Shown: piece by piece, positions 16,041-24,832 of the stretch
How the letters are laid out: each line of letters begins with the position of its first letter
How positions within the stretch are numbered: position 1 is the stretch's first letter
Assembly: GCF_013608025.1 (NCBI RefSeq)
Contig: NZ_VDLV01000031.1
Span: 208 to 64,207, forward strand
Length of the DNA: 64,000 bases
Direction: 5' to 3'
DNA from: Pseudomonas brassicacearum subsp. neoaurantiaca
GTDB taxonomy: Bacteria; Pseudomonadota; Gammaproteobacteria; Pseudomonadales; Pseudomonadaceae
Notes under the pieces: model-generated
Database searches by the model: none
Told to the model about the DNA's origin: nothing
What the model saw: the letters and a program-made list of their open reading frames with translations, nothing else
Made by a program: the position numbers and the translations under genes

Positions 16041-18809
16041 ATGAGCCAAGCCCCCCTCGTCCTGGTGGACGGTTCTTCTTATCTGTACCGCGCCTTTCAC
16101 GCGCTGCCACCGCTGACCACGTCCAAAGGCCTGCCGACCGGTGCGGTCAAGGGCGTGTTGAACATGCTCAAGAGCCTGCGCAAGCAGTACCCGGACAGTC
16201 CGTTCGCCGTGGTGTTCGATGCCAAGGGTGGGACGTTTCGCGATGCGCTGTACGCCGAATACAAGGCCAACCGCCCGAGCATGCCCGACGACATGCGCGT
16301 GCAGATCGAACCGCTGCACGCCAGCGTCAAGGCCCTGGGCTTCCCGTTGCTGTGCGTGGACAACGTCGAGGCTGATGACGTGATCGGCACCCTGGCCCGC
16401 AGCAGCGCGGCGGCCGACCGTCCGGTGGTGATCTCCACCGGCGACAAGGACATGGCGCAGTTGGTCGACGGGCACATTACCTTGGTCAACACCATGACCG
16501 GTAGTTCACTGGATGTGGCTGGCGTGAAGGAGAAGTTTGGTGTCGCTCCGGAGCAGATCATCGATTATCTGGCGCTGATGGGCGATTCGTCCGACAACAT
16601 CCCGGGCGTTCCGGGCATCGGGCCGAAGACCGCATCCGGCTTGCTGGTGGGCGTCAATGGCGGCCTGACCGAGCTGTATGCACAGCTGGACACCGTCGCT
16701 ACGCTGCCGATTCGCGGTGCCAAGACCTTGGCCGCCAAGCTCGAAGAGCACAAGGAAATGGCCTTCCTCTCCTACGAGCTGGCGACCATCAAGACCGACG
16801 TACCGTTGGATGTGGGCCTCGACGACCTGCAAATGGGCGCGCCGGATCACGAGAAACTCGCCGAGCTTTACACCTTGCTGGAGTTCAAGAGCTGGTTCGA
16901 AGAAAACCAGCGGGACGCCAAGCGTGCCGGCCAGGAGATCGTCGAAGTTACCGAAGAACAGCCCGGCGCTGCCGAGGCCAAGTATGAGGTCATCCTCGAT
17001 CAGGCGCGCTTCGACGCATGGCTGGCGAAACTCGACAAGGCGCCGTTGTTTGCCTTCGTCACCGAAACCAACGGTGGCGATGCCCAGCATTCACAACTCG
17101 TTGGTCTGTCATTCGCCGTGGCACCTTTCGAGGCGGCCTATATCCCGCTGACGCATTCCTACATGGGCGTGCCCGAGCAGTTGGACCGCGACACGGTACT
17201 CAAGGCGCTCAAGCCTCTGCTGGAAGACCCGAACAAGCTCAAGGTCGGCCAACACGCGAAGTTCGAAACCAACATCCTGGCCAACTGCGCCATCGATGGC
17301 GACCAAGACAACGGCATCCTCGTCCAAGGCATTGCCTTCGACACCATGCTTGAATCCTACGTGCTGGATTCCACCGCGACTCGCCACGACATGGACAGCC
17401 TGGCGCTCAAGTACCTGGGCCAAAGCAAGACCGACTTCCAGGACATTGCGGGCAAAGGTGTCAAGCAACTGACCTTCGACCAGATCTCCTTGGAACTGGC
17501 GGGGCCTTATGCCGCCGAAGACGCCGACGTAACCTTCCGCCTGCACCAGGCCTTGCAGGAAAAACTGGCCGCCACGCCGAGCCTGGGCAAGGTGCTTACT
17601 GAAATCGAAATGCCATTGATGCCAGTCCTGGCGCGGATCGAGCGCCAAGGGGCGCTGGTCGATGCCAATCTGCTGGGCGCCCAGAGTGTCGAGTTGGGTG
17701 AAAAACTGGTGGCCCTGGAGCGTGAGGCTTTTGCCATCGCCGGTGAGGAGTTCAACCTCGGCTCGCCGAAGCAATTGGGTGTGATCCTGTACGAAAAGCT
17801 TGGCTTGCCGGTGCTCAGCAAAACCGCCAAGGGCCAGGCGTCCACCGCCGAAGCAGTGCTCGCCGAGCTGGCGGAGCAAGATTACCCGCTGCCCAAGGTG
17901 CTGATGCAGTACCGCTCGTTGAGCAAGCTCAAGAGCACCTACACCGATCGCCTGCCGGAACAGATCAACAGCCGCACCGGGCGCGTCCATACCAATTACC
18001 AACAAGCCGTCGCTGCGACCGGACGGCTGTCGTCCATCGACCCTAACCTGCAGAACATTCCGATTCGCACGGCCGAAGGTCGGCGCATCCGCCAGGCATT
18101 CGTCGCGCCGAAAGGCTACAAGCTGCTGGCGGCGGACTATTCGCAGATCGAGCTACGGATCATGGCGCACCTGGCCAAGGATGAAGGTCTGCTCCATGCG
18201 TTCCGCAACGACTTGGATGTGCACCGTGCCACCGCCGCCGAAGTATTCGGCGTCGAACTGGAAGCAGTCACCCATGACCAGCGCCGCAGCGCCAAGGCGA
18301 TCAACTTCGGTTTGATCTATGGCATGAGCGCGTTCGGCCTGGCCAAGCAGATTGGCGTCGATCGCAAGCAGTCCCAGGCTTACATCGATCGCTACTTCGC
18401 CCGCTACCCGGGTGTGTTGGAGTACATGGAGCGCACCCGCGCCCAGGCGGCCGAGCAAGGTTTCGTCGAAACCATCTTCGGTCGCCGGTTGTACCTGCCG
18501 GACATCAACGCGAAAAATCCGGCCCTGCGCAAAGGCGCCGAGCGCACCGCCATCAACGCGCCGATGCAAGGCACCGCTGCAGACATCATCAAGAAAGCCA
18601 TGGTGGCCGTGGATCGCTGGCTGGCGACTTCAGGGCTGGATGCGAAGGTGATCCTGCAAGTTCACGACGAACTGGTCCTTGAAGTGCGCGAAGACCTGGT
18701 CGACCAGGTGAGCGGGGAAATCCGCCAGCACATGAGCGCCGCCGCCGCGCTGGACGTGCCGCTGTTGGTGGAAGTGGGTGTGGGCAATAACTGGGATGAG
18801 GCGCACTGA
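16041..18809 (+). CDS. polA: DNA polymerase I, proofreading site altered
   Basis: A 922-residue Pol I for Okazaki-fragment processing and gap repair. Domains: 5'-nuclease (1 to about 290; DGSSYLYRAFHAL at the start), 3'-5' exonuclease fold (about 315-515) and the family A polymerase (about 530-922; DYSQIELR for motif A, KAINFGLIYGMS for the O-helix, QVHDELV for motif C). The exonuclease carboxylates are partly lost: Exo I reads FVTET (V340 where E. coli has D355) and Exo II reads KFET (E409 for D424), while Exo III YAAED is intact. Start at ATG 16041; an upstream TTG at 16029 is less likely. Confidence 0.96.
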   Translation: MSQAPLVLVDGSSYLYRAFHALPPLTTSKGLPTGAVKGVLNMLKSLRKQYPDSPFAVVFDAKGGTFRDALYAEYKANRPSMPDDMRVQIEPLHASVKALGFPLLCVDNVEADDVIGTLARSSAAADRPVVISTGDKDMAQLVDGHITLVNTMTGSSLDVAGVKEKFGVAPEQIIDYLALMGDSSDNIPGVPGIGPKTASGLLVGVNGGLTELYAQLDTVATLPIRGAKTLAAKLEEHKEMAFLSYELATIKTDVPLDVGLDDLQMGAPDHEKLAELYTLLEFKSWFEENQRDAKRAGQEIVEVTEEQPGAAEAKYEVILDQARFDAWLAKLDKAPLFAFVTETNGGDAQHSQLVGLSFAVAPFEAAYIPLTHSYMGVPEQLDRDTVLKALKPLLEDPNKLKVGQHAKFETNILANCAIDGDQDNGILVQGIAFDTMLESYVLDSTATRHDMDSLALKYLGQSKTDFQDIAGKGVKQLTFDQISLELAGPYAAEDADVTFRLHQALQEKLAATPSLGKVLTEIEMPLMPVLARIERQGALVDANLLGAQSVELGEKLVALEREAFAIAGEEFNLGSPKQLGVILYEKLGLPVLSKTAKGQASTAEAVLAELAEQDYPLPKVLMQYRSLSKLKSTYTDRLPEQINSRTGRVHTNYQQAVAATGRLSSIDPNLQNIPIRTAEGRRIRQAFVAPKGYKLLAADYSQIELRIMAHLAKDEGLLHAFRNDLDVHRATAAEVFGVELEAVTHDQRRSAKAINFGLIYGMSAFGLAKQIGVDRKQSQAYIDRYFARYPGVLEYMERTRAQAAEQGFVETIFGRRLYLPDINAKNPALRKGAERTAINAPMQGTAADIIKKAMVAVDRWLATSGLDAKVILQVHDELVLEVREDLVDQVSGEIRQHMSAAAALDVPLLVEVGVGNNWDEAH

Positions 18810-18837
18810 TCCCAAACCCCCGAGATCCTGGGCTTTC

Positions 18838-18957
18838 GTGGCGAGGGAGCTTGCTCCCGCTCGGCTGCGCAGCAGTCGCAAAGCCGGGCGATGCGGTCTC
18901 CCTGAATGAGTGCAAGGGCCTGCTGCGCAGGCCAGCGGGAGCAAGCTCCCTCGCCAC
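18838..18957. repeat. BIME: inverted pair of family A REPs
   Basis: GTGGCGAGGGAGCTTGCTCC just after polA and an inverted copy ending CTCCCTCGCCAC. Lies between polA and the small RNA candidate. Confidence 0.9.
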
Positions 18958-19032
18958 AGGGAGTCACCGCAACGCCAGCGGCGGCTTCGTTAGTTCGGAA
19001 AGTTCCTACAGTTATTTCCAAAAAAATCTGAA

Positions 19033-19194
19033 CTAAACCCGTGAAATCCTACTCAGAGTCTTTGAATGGCTGGTGAAGCCCTTCAATGCTCCTATGTTGT
19101 GTTAAGTGTTGGCAGATATCTGGACCCCGCCCTAGCGGTCCGGAACTTGGACCCCGAACTTCCCCCTCCCCATACGAAGTCCGGGGTTTTTTTT
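19033..19194 (+). ncRNA. ersA: putative small RNA ErsA (Spot 42 position)
   Basis: Between polA and engB there is a stretch that folds like a small RNA: a hairpin TTGAA-GGCT/AGCC-TTCAA at 19062-19086, a second stem around GGAC..CGC/GCGGTCC at 19112-19132, and a terminator stem ACCCCGAACTTC/GAAGTCCGGGGT whose loop is C-rich and which is followed by eight T residues (19151-19194). P. aeruginosa encodes the envelope-stress sRNA ErsA in exactly this interval. The 5' end is a guess; TCCAA (19017) and TCTGA (19027) resemble sigma-22 -10 elements but no good -35 is visible. Confidence 0.6.
19151..19194 (+). terminator. terminator of the ErsA-like RNA
   Basis: Twelve-bp stem with one mismatch, a C-rich loop, and a run of eight T. 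It lies just before the engB stop and points away from polA. Confidence 0.85.
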
Positions 19195-19208
19195 GCCTGC
19201 GATTTGGC

Positions 19209-19850
19209 TTATTCAGCCGCGTCGCTGCCCTTGTCCGCCAGCTCCATCCAGTCGGCCAGCACCGTGTAGGCTTCCTCCAACCCCATGCGCTTGGGGGCCG
19301 AGAACAACTGGATAGTGATCGTGTCACCCCACCCCTTGCGAATCTCCGACTGCACCTTGAGCAGCGTGTTCTTCGCGGCGCCATAAGTGAGTTTGTCGGC
19401 TTTGGTCAGCAGGATGTGCATCGGCATGCCGCTGGCGACTGCCCAATCAAGCATCAGCAAGTCAAAGTCGGTCATCGGATGGCGGATATCCATCATCAGA
19501 ATCAAACCCTTCAAGCTCTCGCGGCTGCCCAAGTAGGCTTCCAGGTGGCGTTGCCAGTGTTGCTTGAGTGGGATGGGGACCTTGGCGTAGCCGTAGCCGG
19601 GCAGGTCGACCAAACGGCGTTCATCGTCTAGCTTGAAGAAGTTCAAGAGCTGTGTGCGACCCGGGGTTTTCGAAGTACGGGCCAGGCTTGCGTGGGTCAG
19701 GGTGTTCAGCGCGCTGGATTTACCGGCGTTGGACCGCCCGGCAAAAGCCACTTCGAAGCCTTCATCGTCAGGGCATTGATCGACTTTGGCAGCGCTGAGC
19801 ATGAAGGTGGACTGTTGGCACAGGCCGAGGATAGGGTTCTTCAGTTGCAT
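19209..19850 (-). CDS. engB: ribosome biogenesis GTPase EngB (YihA/YsxC)
   Basis: A 213-residue essential GTPase for late assembly of the large ribosomal subunit. G motifs are visible: GRSNAGKSS (G1, near residue 38), DLPGYGYAK (G3), TKADKL (G4) and FSAPKR (G5). The start at ATG 19850 gives MQLKNPILGL, the usual N-terminus; the longer frame upstream crosses the promoter region of the cytochrome genes. Position next to polA and the small RNA is conserved. Confidence 0.94.
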   Translation of the reverse strand: MQLKNPILGLCQQSTFMLSAAKVDQCPDDEGFEVAFAGRSNAGKSSALNTLTHASLARTSKTPGRTQLLNFFKLDDERRLVDLPGYGYAKVPIPLKQHWQRHLEAYLGSRESLKGLILMMDIRHPMTDFDLLMLDWAVASGMPMHILLTKADKLTYGAAKNTLLKVQSEIRKGWGDTITIQLFSAPKRMGLEEAYTVLADWMELADKGSDAAE

Positions 19851-19923
19851 GGGATTTCCGATGTGGGCGGCGTCGGGAATGGACGCGGCAAGCTGTGTCG
19901 TTTCCGTTTCAGTGACGCCAGTA

Positions 19924-19929
19924 TATAAT
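19924..19929 (+). promoter_or_regulatory. candidate -10 box for cytochrome genes
   Basis: TATAAT about 110 bp upstream of the cytochrome c5-like start, in the divergent gap with engB. No convincing -35 box is seen at the right distance, so this is a weak call. Confidence 0.35.
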
Positions 19930-20041
19930 GCCGCAGATTTTGTGTGCGCTTTGTCCCAGCGTAGGATGAGGCTCACGGGAGCGACCGACCGAAATTGCGC
20001 ACTAGAACGCAGCTCGCTCTCAACCCTGAAAAGGTCGTTTT

Positions 20042-20332
20042 ATGACGAAATGGCTGCTAGCTGCCGGTGTCTTGATGCCGCTTTACAGCGCTCAGGCTAC
20101 ACAGGATCCGGAAGCTGTGTACAACCGTGTTTGTGGTGCTTGTCATTCCGGCCAACTGCCCACGGCACCCCGCAAGGGTGACCGGGAAGCTTGGACGCCA
20201 AGGTTGGCGAAAGGTATGGGGACGCTGGTGCAACACGTGACCCAGGGTTTCAAGGCGATGCCGCCGCGTGGTTTGTGCATGGACTGCAGTGCCGAGGATT
20301 ACCAAGCCATCATCCAGTGGATGAGCGAGTAA
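20042..20332 (+). CDS. cytochrome c5-like monohaem protein
   Basis: A 96-residue periplasmic c-type cytochrome. After a signal peptide ending AQA it has one haem site CGACH (near residue 31), an axial Met in KAMPPRG and the extra cysteine pair GLCMDC that forms a disulfide in cytochromes c5. It lies 46 bp before the cytochrome c4 gene and probably shares its transcript; both are small electron carriers to terminal oxidases or denitrification enzymes. Confidence 0.9.
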   Translation: MTKWLLAAGVLMPLYSAQATQDPEAVYNRVCGACHSGQLPTAPRKGDREAWTPRLAKGMGTLVQHVTQGFKAMPPRGLCMDCSAEDYQAIIQWMSE

Positions 20333-20378
20333 ACCCGGTCCATAACTCTTTAACCCTTAGCCGTAGTTGGATTAGCTG

Positions 20379-20990
20379 ATGAACAAACTGATCGTGAGTC
20401 TGCTGTTGACCTTGGGGATGTCCGGCGTAGCCCACGCCGCAGGCGCTGCCGCCGCCGGCCAGGCGAAAGCGGCCGTATGCGGGGCCTGCCACGGCCCGGA
20501 TGGCAACAGCATGGCGCCCAACTTTCCGAAACTGGCGGGCCAGGGCGAGCGTTATCTGACCAAACAATTGCATGACATCAAGGACGGCAAGCGTGTCGTC
20601 CTGGAAATGACCGGCCTGCTGACCAACCTGAGCGATCAGGACCTGTCGGATATTGCCGCTTATTTCGCCAGCCAGAAGGGCAGCGTCGGCGCTGCTGATC
20701 CAAAACTCGTGGCCCGCGGTGAAGCACTGTTCCGCGGCGGCAACCTGGACAAGGGCCTGCCTGCCTGCACCGGCTGCCACTCGCCGAATGGCAGCGGCAA
20801 CGCCGCCGCAGGCTTCCCGCACCTGGGTGGCCAGCACGCGCAGTACGTCACCAAGCAACTGACCGATTTCCGCAAGGAAGAAGGTGGTCGTGCCAACGAC
20901 GGCGACGCGATGACCATGCGCACCATCGCTCGCAAGCTGAGCGACGAAGACATCGCCGCTGTGTCGAGTTATATCCAAGGCCTGCATTAA
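20379..20990 (+). CDS. cc4: dihaem cytochrome c4
   Basis: A 203-residue periplasmic dihaem cytochrome. The signal peptide ends AHA; haem sites are CGACH (near residue 35) and CTGCH (near residue 131), each followed by an axial Met segment (NSMAPNFPKL in the first half, DAMTMRTIA in the second), showing the internal duplication typical of c4. In pseudomonads c4 feeds electrons to cbb3-type oxidases. The gene ends with a hairpin and terminator before dsbA. Confidence 0.94.
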   Translation: MNKLIVSLLLTLGMSGVAHAAGAAAAGQAKAAVCGACHGPDGNSMAPNFPKLAGQGERYLTKQLHDIKDGKRVVLEMTGLLTNLSDQDLSDIAAYFASQKGSVGAADPKLVARGEALFRGGNLDKGLPACTGCHSPNGSGNAAAGFPHLGGQHAQYVTKQLTDFRKEEGGRANDGDAMTMRTIARKLSDEDIAAVSSYIQGLH

Positions 20991-21065
20991 GACCTTTGAC
21001 CGGGCGTTGCGAGGTTTGTATTTCCCGCAACGTTAACCCTCGATTAATCTGTCGATGCAAGCATC

Positions 21066-21093
21066 AAAAGGGTGGCTTTGGCCGCCCTTTTTT
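21066..21093 (+). terminator. terminator after cytochrome c4
   Basis: AAAGGGTGGC-TTTG-GCCGCCCTTT followed by T residues, 75 bp beyond the stop. A further hairpin, CGTTGCG/CGCAACG at 21005-21032, lies between. Confidence 0.85.
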
Positions 21094-21187
21094 GTGGCCG
21101 CTGCCGTTACACTAGCGAACTTGAACCCGCCACGATCTGTCTTAGAAACAGGTCTCGCGAGGCCACCTCATTGTCCAGGAGTAAAGC

Positions 21188-21832
21188 ATGCGTAATCTGA
21201 TCATCAGCGCCGCGCTCGTCGCCGCCAGCCTGTTCGGCATGGCTGCCCAAGCCAACGCCGAGGAATCGAAGGCCCCTTACGTCGAGTTGACCAACCCCGT
21301 TCCGGTGGCTGTGCCTGGCAAGATCGAAGTGGTGGAACTGTTCTGGTACGGTTGCCCGCATTGCTATGCGTTCGAGCCGGTCATCAACCCATGGGTTGAA
21401 AAACTGCCTCCGGACGTGAATTTCGTGCGCATTCCCGCCATGTTCGGCGGCCCATGGGACGCCCACGGCCAGATGTTCCTGACCCTCGAAGCCATGGGCG
21501 TCGAGCATCAGGTGCACGCAGCGGTGTTCAACGCGATCCAGAAAGAAGGCAAGAAGCTGACCAAAAAAGAAGACATGGCCGAGTTCCTCGCGACCCAGGG
21601 AGTCGACAAGGACAAGTTCCTGGCCACGTTTGACTCCTTTGCTATCCAGGGGCAAATCAAGAAGGCCCGTGAGCTGGCGAAGAAATACGAAATCACTGGC
21701 GTACCGACCATGATCGTCAACGGCAAATACCGCTTTGACATCGGCTCCGCTGGCGGCGCGAACGAAGCGCTGCAACTGGCCGACAAGCTGATCGCCAAAG
21801 AGCGGGCGGCGACCAAGGCCGCTGCCAACTAA
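21188..21832 (+). CDS. dsbA: thiol:disulfide interchange protein DsbA
   Basis: A 214-residue periplasmic oxidase that puts disulfides into exported proteins. Signal peptide ends QANA (about residue 24). The active site is C56-P-H-C59 in YGCPHCYAFEP and the cis-proline loop is TGVPTM near residue 174. Length is typical. A ribosome site AGGAG lies just upstream. It starts a run of genes (EEP hydrolase, dgcH) that are spaced tightly enough to be one transcript. Confidence 0.96.
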   Translation: MRNLIISAALVAASLFGMAAQANAEESKAPYVELTNPVPVAVPGKIEVVELFWYGCPHCYAFEPVINPWVEKLPPDVNFVRIPAMFGGPWDAHGQMFLTLEAMGVEHQVHAAVFNAIQKEGKKLTKKEDMAEFLATQGVDKDKFLATFDSFAIQGQIKKARELAKKYEITGVPTMIVNGKYRFDIGSAGGANEALQLADKLIAKERAATKAAAN

Positions 21833-21846
21833 GCGCAGCGCCTGTC

Positions 21847-22725
21847 ATGGCTCGCTGGAGCACCGAACGCGTCGTTGGCCTGCATGAAGCCCGGGTCAAC
21901 GAGCATCATGTCGCGTCCACGGGCCTGCCTGCCGACAGTCGTCTGCGACTGCTCAGTTTTAATATCCAGGTCGGTATCAGCACCGAACGTTACCGGCATT
22001 ACCTGACCCGGGGGTGGCAACATTTGCTGCCCCATACGGGACGCGCTGGCAATTTGCAGAAGATCGGCGACCTGTTGAAGGATTTCGATCTGGTGGCCTT
22101 GCAGGAAGCCGACGGGGGAAGCCTGAGGTCCGGCTACGTCAACCAGGTCGAGCATCTTGCCCAACTGGGCGCCTTTCCCTACTGGTACCAGCAACTCAAT
22201 CGCAACCTCGGTCGTCTCGGCCAGCACAGCAATGGTGTGTTGAGCCGCTTGCGGCCGTGGGCGATCGAAGACCATCCGCTGCCGGGCCCCAAAGGGCGTG
22301 GCGCGATCCTCGCGCGTTTCGGCGAAGGTCCGGAGGCGCTGATCGTGGTCATGATGCACCTGGCACTGGGGGCGCGTACCCGCACGATGCAACTGGCGTA
22401 CATTCGCGAGCTGATTGGCGGCTATAAGCATCAGGTGCTGATGGGCGACATGAACACCCACGCCACCGACCTGTTGCAGACCTCCCCCCTGCGCGACCTT
22501 GGTCTGCTTGCTCCGCAACTTGAAGCGACATTCCCCAGCTGGCGTCCTCAACGCTGCCTGGACCATATCCTGCTGAGCCCGACCTTGACCCTCGAACGGG
22601 TCGAGGTGCTGGCCCAGCCCATTTCCGATCACCTGCCCGTCGCGGTCGAAATACGTTTGCCCGGTTCGCTCACGGCTGATGCATTCCCCGCGCTGAGTCC
22701 TGCCCCTCGCGGATCCGATGAATGA
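21847..22725 (+). CDS. endonuclease/exonuclease/phosphatase-family protein
   Basis: A 292-residue member of the EEP (DNase I-like) superfamily, cytoplasmic by sequence. Catalytic landmarks are in order: LLSFNIQVG (N), LQEADGG (metal-binding E), the MMHLALG strand, GDMNTHATD (D and N) and SDHLPVAVE (catalytic DH). The substrate cannot be read from sequence. It starts 14 bp after dsbA and its stop overlaps the dgcH start by ATGA, so the three genes look like an operon. Confidence 0.85.
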   Translation: MARWSTERVVGLHEARVNEHHVASTGLPADSRLRLLSFNIQVGISTERYRHYLTRGWQHLLPHTGRAGNLQKIGDLLKDFDLVALQEADGGSLRSGYVNQVEHLAQLGAFPYWYQQLNRNLGRLGQHSNGVLSRLRPWAIEDHPLPGPKGRGAILARFGEGPEALIVVMMHLALGARTRTMQLAYIRELIGGYKHQVLMGDMNTHATDLLQTSPLRDLGLLAPQLEATFPSWRPQRCLDHILLSPTLTLERVEVLAQPISDHLPVAVEIRLPGSLTADAFPALSPAPRGSDE

Positions 22726-24731
22726 GCGACGACGCCGAACGCTGGAGAGAAAAATACCTCAAGAGCATCGAACAACAGGAAAAGCTCGAGCGCCGCTGGG
22801 ACGCTCGGCTCGACTTGTTGCGTCGTGGCCTGGTGCGCAGCACCCTGGCCGCCGAGGGTACTGATCGGGCCGTGGACCAGTGCATGAAAGAAATGCGCGA
22901 AGTGGTGCGTACCGACAACATGGACGCCGCACTCGCCGCCTTGCTTCCGCGCCTGGAGAAAGCCGTACTTGATTCCGAACAGCGTCGTGAGACCCGCGCT
23001 GAACAAGTGAGCGCGGCGCTGACTGCCCTGGTCGCCCAGTTGCAGAGCCTGCCGTTGCCGAAGGAAGTCAGTCGGCCCCTGAAGAAGTTCTCCAAGCAAC
23101 TGGAGGCCCGGGCCGACCAGGCTCGGGAAATCCCGCTGTTGCTCAGTGAACTGAGTCAATTGCAGGGCCAGGCGATCAGGGCGTTGGAGACGCCGGAAGA
23201 ACCGAGCCGTCCCGGCCTGCTTCAGCGACTGTTTGGCGGCCACGATCACTCGGAAGCGGCACCCGCGTCTGCGGCTGAAGCCGAAGCGGCCCCGCTGCCC
23301 TCCCCACCCCAGGCAACGGATACGGCAGCCGTCGCGCCGGCGCCGGTATCCACAGCGGAACAATTCCCCGCACCGGACCTAACGCCCGAGCCGGTGGTGT
23401 CCATTGAAACAGCAGGCGAGCCTGATCCAGCACCAGCACCAGCACCAGCACCAGCATCAGCGCCACCAATCGCGTCGCCTGCCCAGCCGAGCATCGAGTC
23501 GGCACCGACAGTTGATGAACCCTCCGAGCCGGCCCCTGCTGCCCAGAATCCCGATGAGCTGACGCCAGAACAACCGACCCAGCCCATCCTCGAAGCTACA
23601 GCCGTTCCGGAAATACCGGCCGAGCTTCCCGCAGCGGTCGATCCGAATGACTCTCCCTACGCCCTGCCCGACTCCCCGGAGCCGTCCTACAGTTCGGTCG
23701 CTCGCCACATCGAAGACACATTGCTGGGGCTGCTGGGCGACCTGACGCTGCCCGAGCGTCATCGTCCTCAAGCCGAGTCCATGCGGGAACGGCTGGAAAA
23801 CGGCTTGAACTGGTACGAGCTCCTGCCGGTTCTCGACGACCTGGCTGTGCTCATGCTGGCGATCACCGACAGCGGCCAGCACGAATTCGAAGCTTACCTG
23901 CAGCGGCTGAACGATCGGCTGGAGTCGTTTCAAAACACCCTGCGGGCGGCCACTGAAGACCATGCCGATCAATCGTCGGCCTCCAAGGAAATGGACACCC
24001 AGATCCGCGAGCAGGTCGATGGCTTGCAAAACAGTGTGCAACAGGCCGATGACCTGGAGAGCCTCAAGCACGTGCTGGAGAACCATCTTGAAGGTTTGCT
24101 CGGCACGATGGATCAGCACCAGAAACAACGGGATTTGCGCGAGCAGGAAGTTTCGGCTCGCCTGAAAAGCCTGGCCGAGCGTGTTGCGTTGATGGAGCAA
24201 GACGCCCTGATCGTTCGGGAAAACCTGGAAGAGCAGCGGCAAAAAGCGTTGGTCGATCCGCTGACCGGTTTGCCCAACCGCGCCGCTTGGAGCGAACGTC
24301 TCGAACAAGAAGTCGAGCAATGGCAGCGGCATGGCAACAGCTTGCTGATTGCCATGCTCGATCTGGACCATTTCAAGCGGATCAACGACAACTATGGCCA
24401 CCTGGCCGGCGACCGCGTGCTGAAGCTCATCGCCTCGGTGCTGCGCAAGCGTATACGCGGCAGTGATTTCATCGCCCGCTTCGGCGGCGAAGAATTCGTC
24501 CTGCTGGTGCCCGACACGCCCCTCGCCGCCGGTGCAAAACTGGCCGAGGCGTTGCGCGCGGCCATCGAAGCCTGTCCATTTCACTTTAAAGGCGAACCGG
24601 TCACGGTCACGGTATCCATGGGCATGACTGCGTTCAAGCCCGGGGAGCATAGTGATTTGGTGCTTAAAAGAGCCGATCAGGCGTTATATAGGGCCAAGAA
24701 TGCAGGGCGTAACCGCGTGGAACTGGGCTGA
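22722..24731 (+). CDS. dgcH: diguanylate cyclase DgcH-like (GGDEF)
   Basis: A 669-residue cytoplasmic protein: a helical N-terminal region (1 to about 160), a low-complexity Ala/Pro/Glu-rich linker (about 175-310), a second helical and coiled region (about 320-500), and a C-terminal GGDEF domain with active-site GGEEF (near residue 588) and an I-site RGSD five residues ahead. It should make cyclic di-GMP. No membrane segment is visible. It corresponds by order and layout to DgcH (PA5487) of P. aeruginosa. The ATG at 22722 overlaps the previous stop. Confidence 0.88.
   Translation: MSDDAERWREKYLKSIEQQEKLERRWDARLDLLRRGLVRSTLAAEGTDRAVDQCMKEMREVVRTDNMDAALAALLPRLEKAVLDSEQRRETRAEQVSAALTALVAQLQSLPLPKEVSRPLKKFSKQLEARADQAREIPLLLSELSQLQGQAIRALETPEEPSRPGLLQRLFGGHDHSEAAPASAAEAEAAPLPSPPQATDTAAVAPAPVSTAEQFPAPDLTPEPVVSIETAGEPDPAPAPAPAPASAPPIASPAQPSIESAPTVDEPSEPAPAAQNPDELTPEQPTQPILEATAVPEIPAELPAAVDPNDSPYALPDSPEPSYSSVARHIEDTLLGLLGDLTLPERHRPQAESMRERLENGLNWYELLPVLDDLAVLMLAITDSGQHEFEAYLQRLNDRLESFQNTLRAATEDHADQSSASKEMDTQIREQVDGLQNSVQQADDLESLKHVLENHLEGLLGTMDQHQKQRDLREQEVSARLKSLAERVALMEQDALIVRENLEEQRQKALVDPLTGLPNRAAWSERLEQEVEQWQRHGNSLLIAMLDLDHFKRINDNYGHLAGDRVLKLIASVLRKRIRGSDFIARFGGEEFVLLVPDTPLAAGAKLAEALRAAIEACPFHFKGEPVTVTVSMGMTAFKPGEHSDLVLKRADQALYRAKNAGRNRVELG
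23427..23456 (+). repeat. CCAGCA hexamer repeat, five copies
   Basis: Five perfect tandem copies of CCAGCA within the dgcH linker, coding for a Pro-Ala stretch. Such repeats can change length in steps of two residues without breaking the frame. Confidence 0.9.
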
Positions 24732-24832
24732 GGATTCAATTGTTCCAAATTATAAATGTCACGGCCCAATCGGATCATTCTCGAGCGATACGTTACACTG
24801 TTGCATTATTTTTCTGCATGCACACCAACGCC

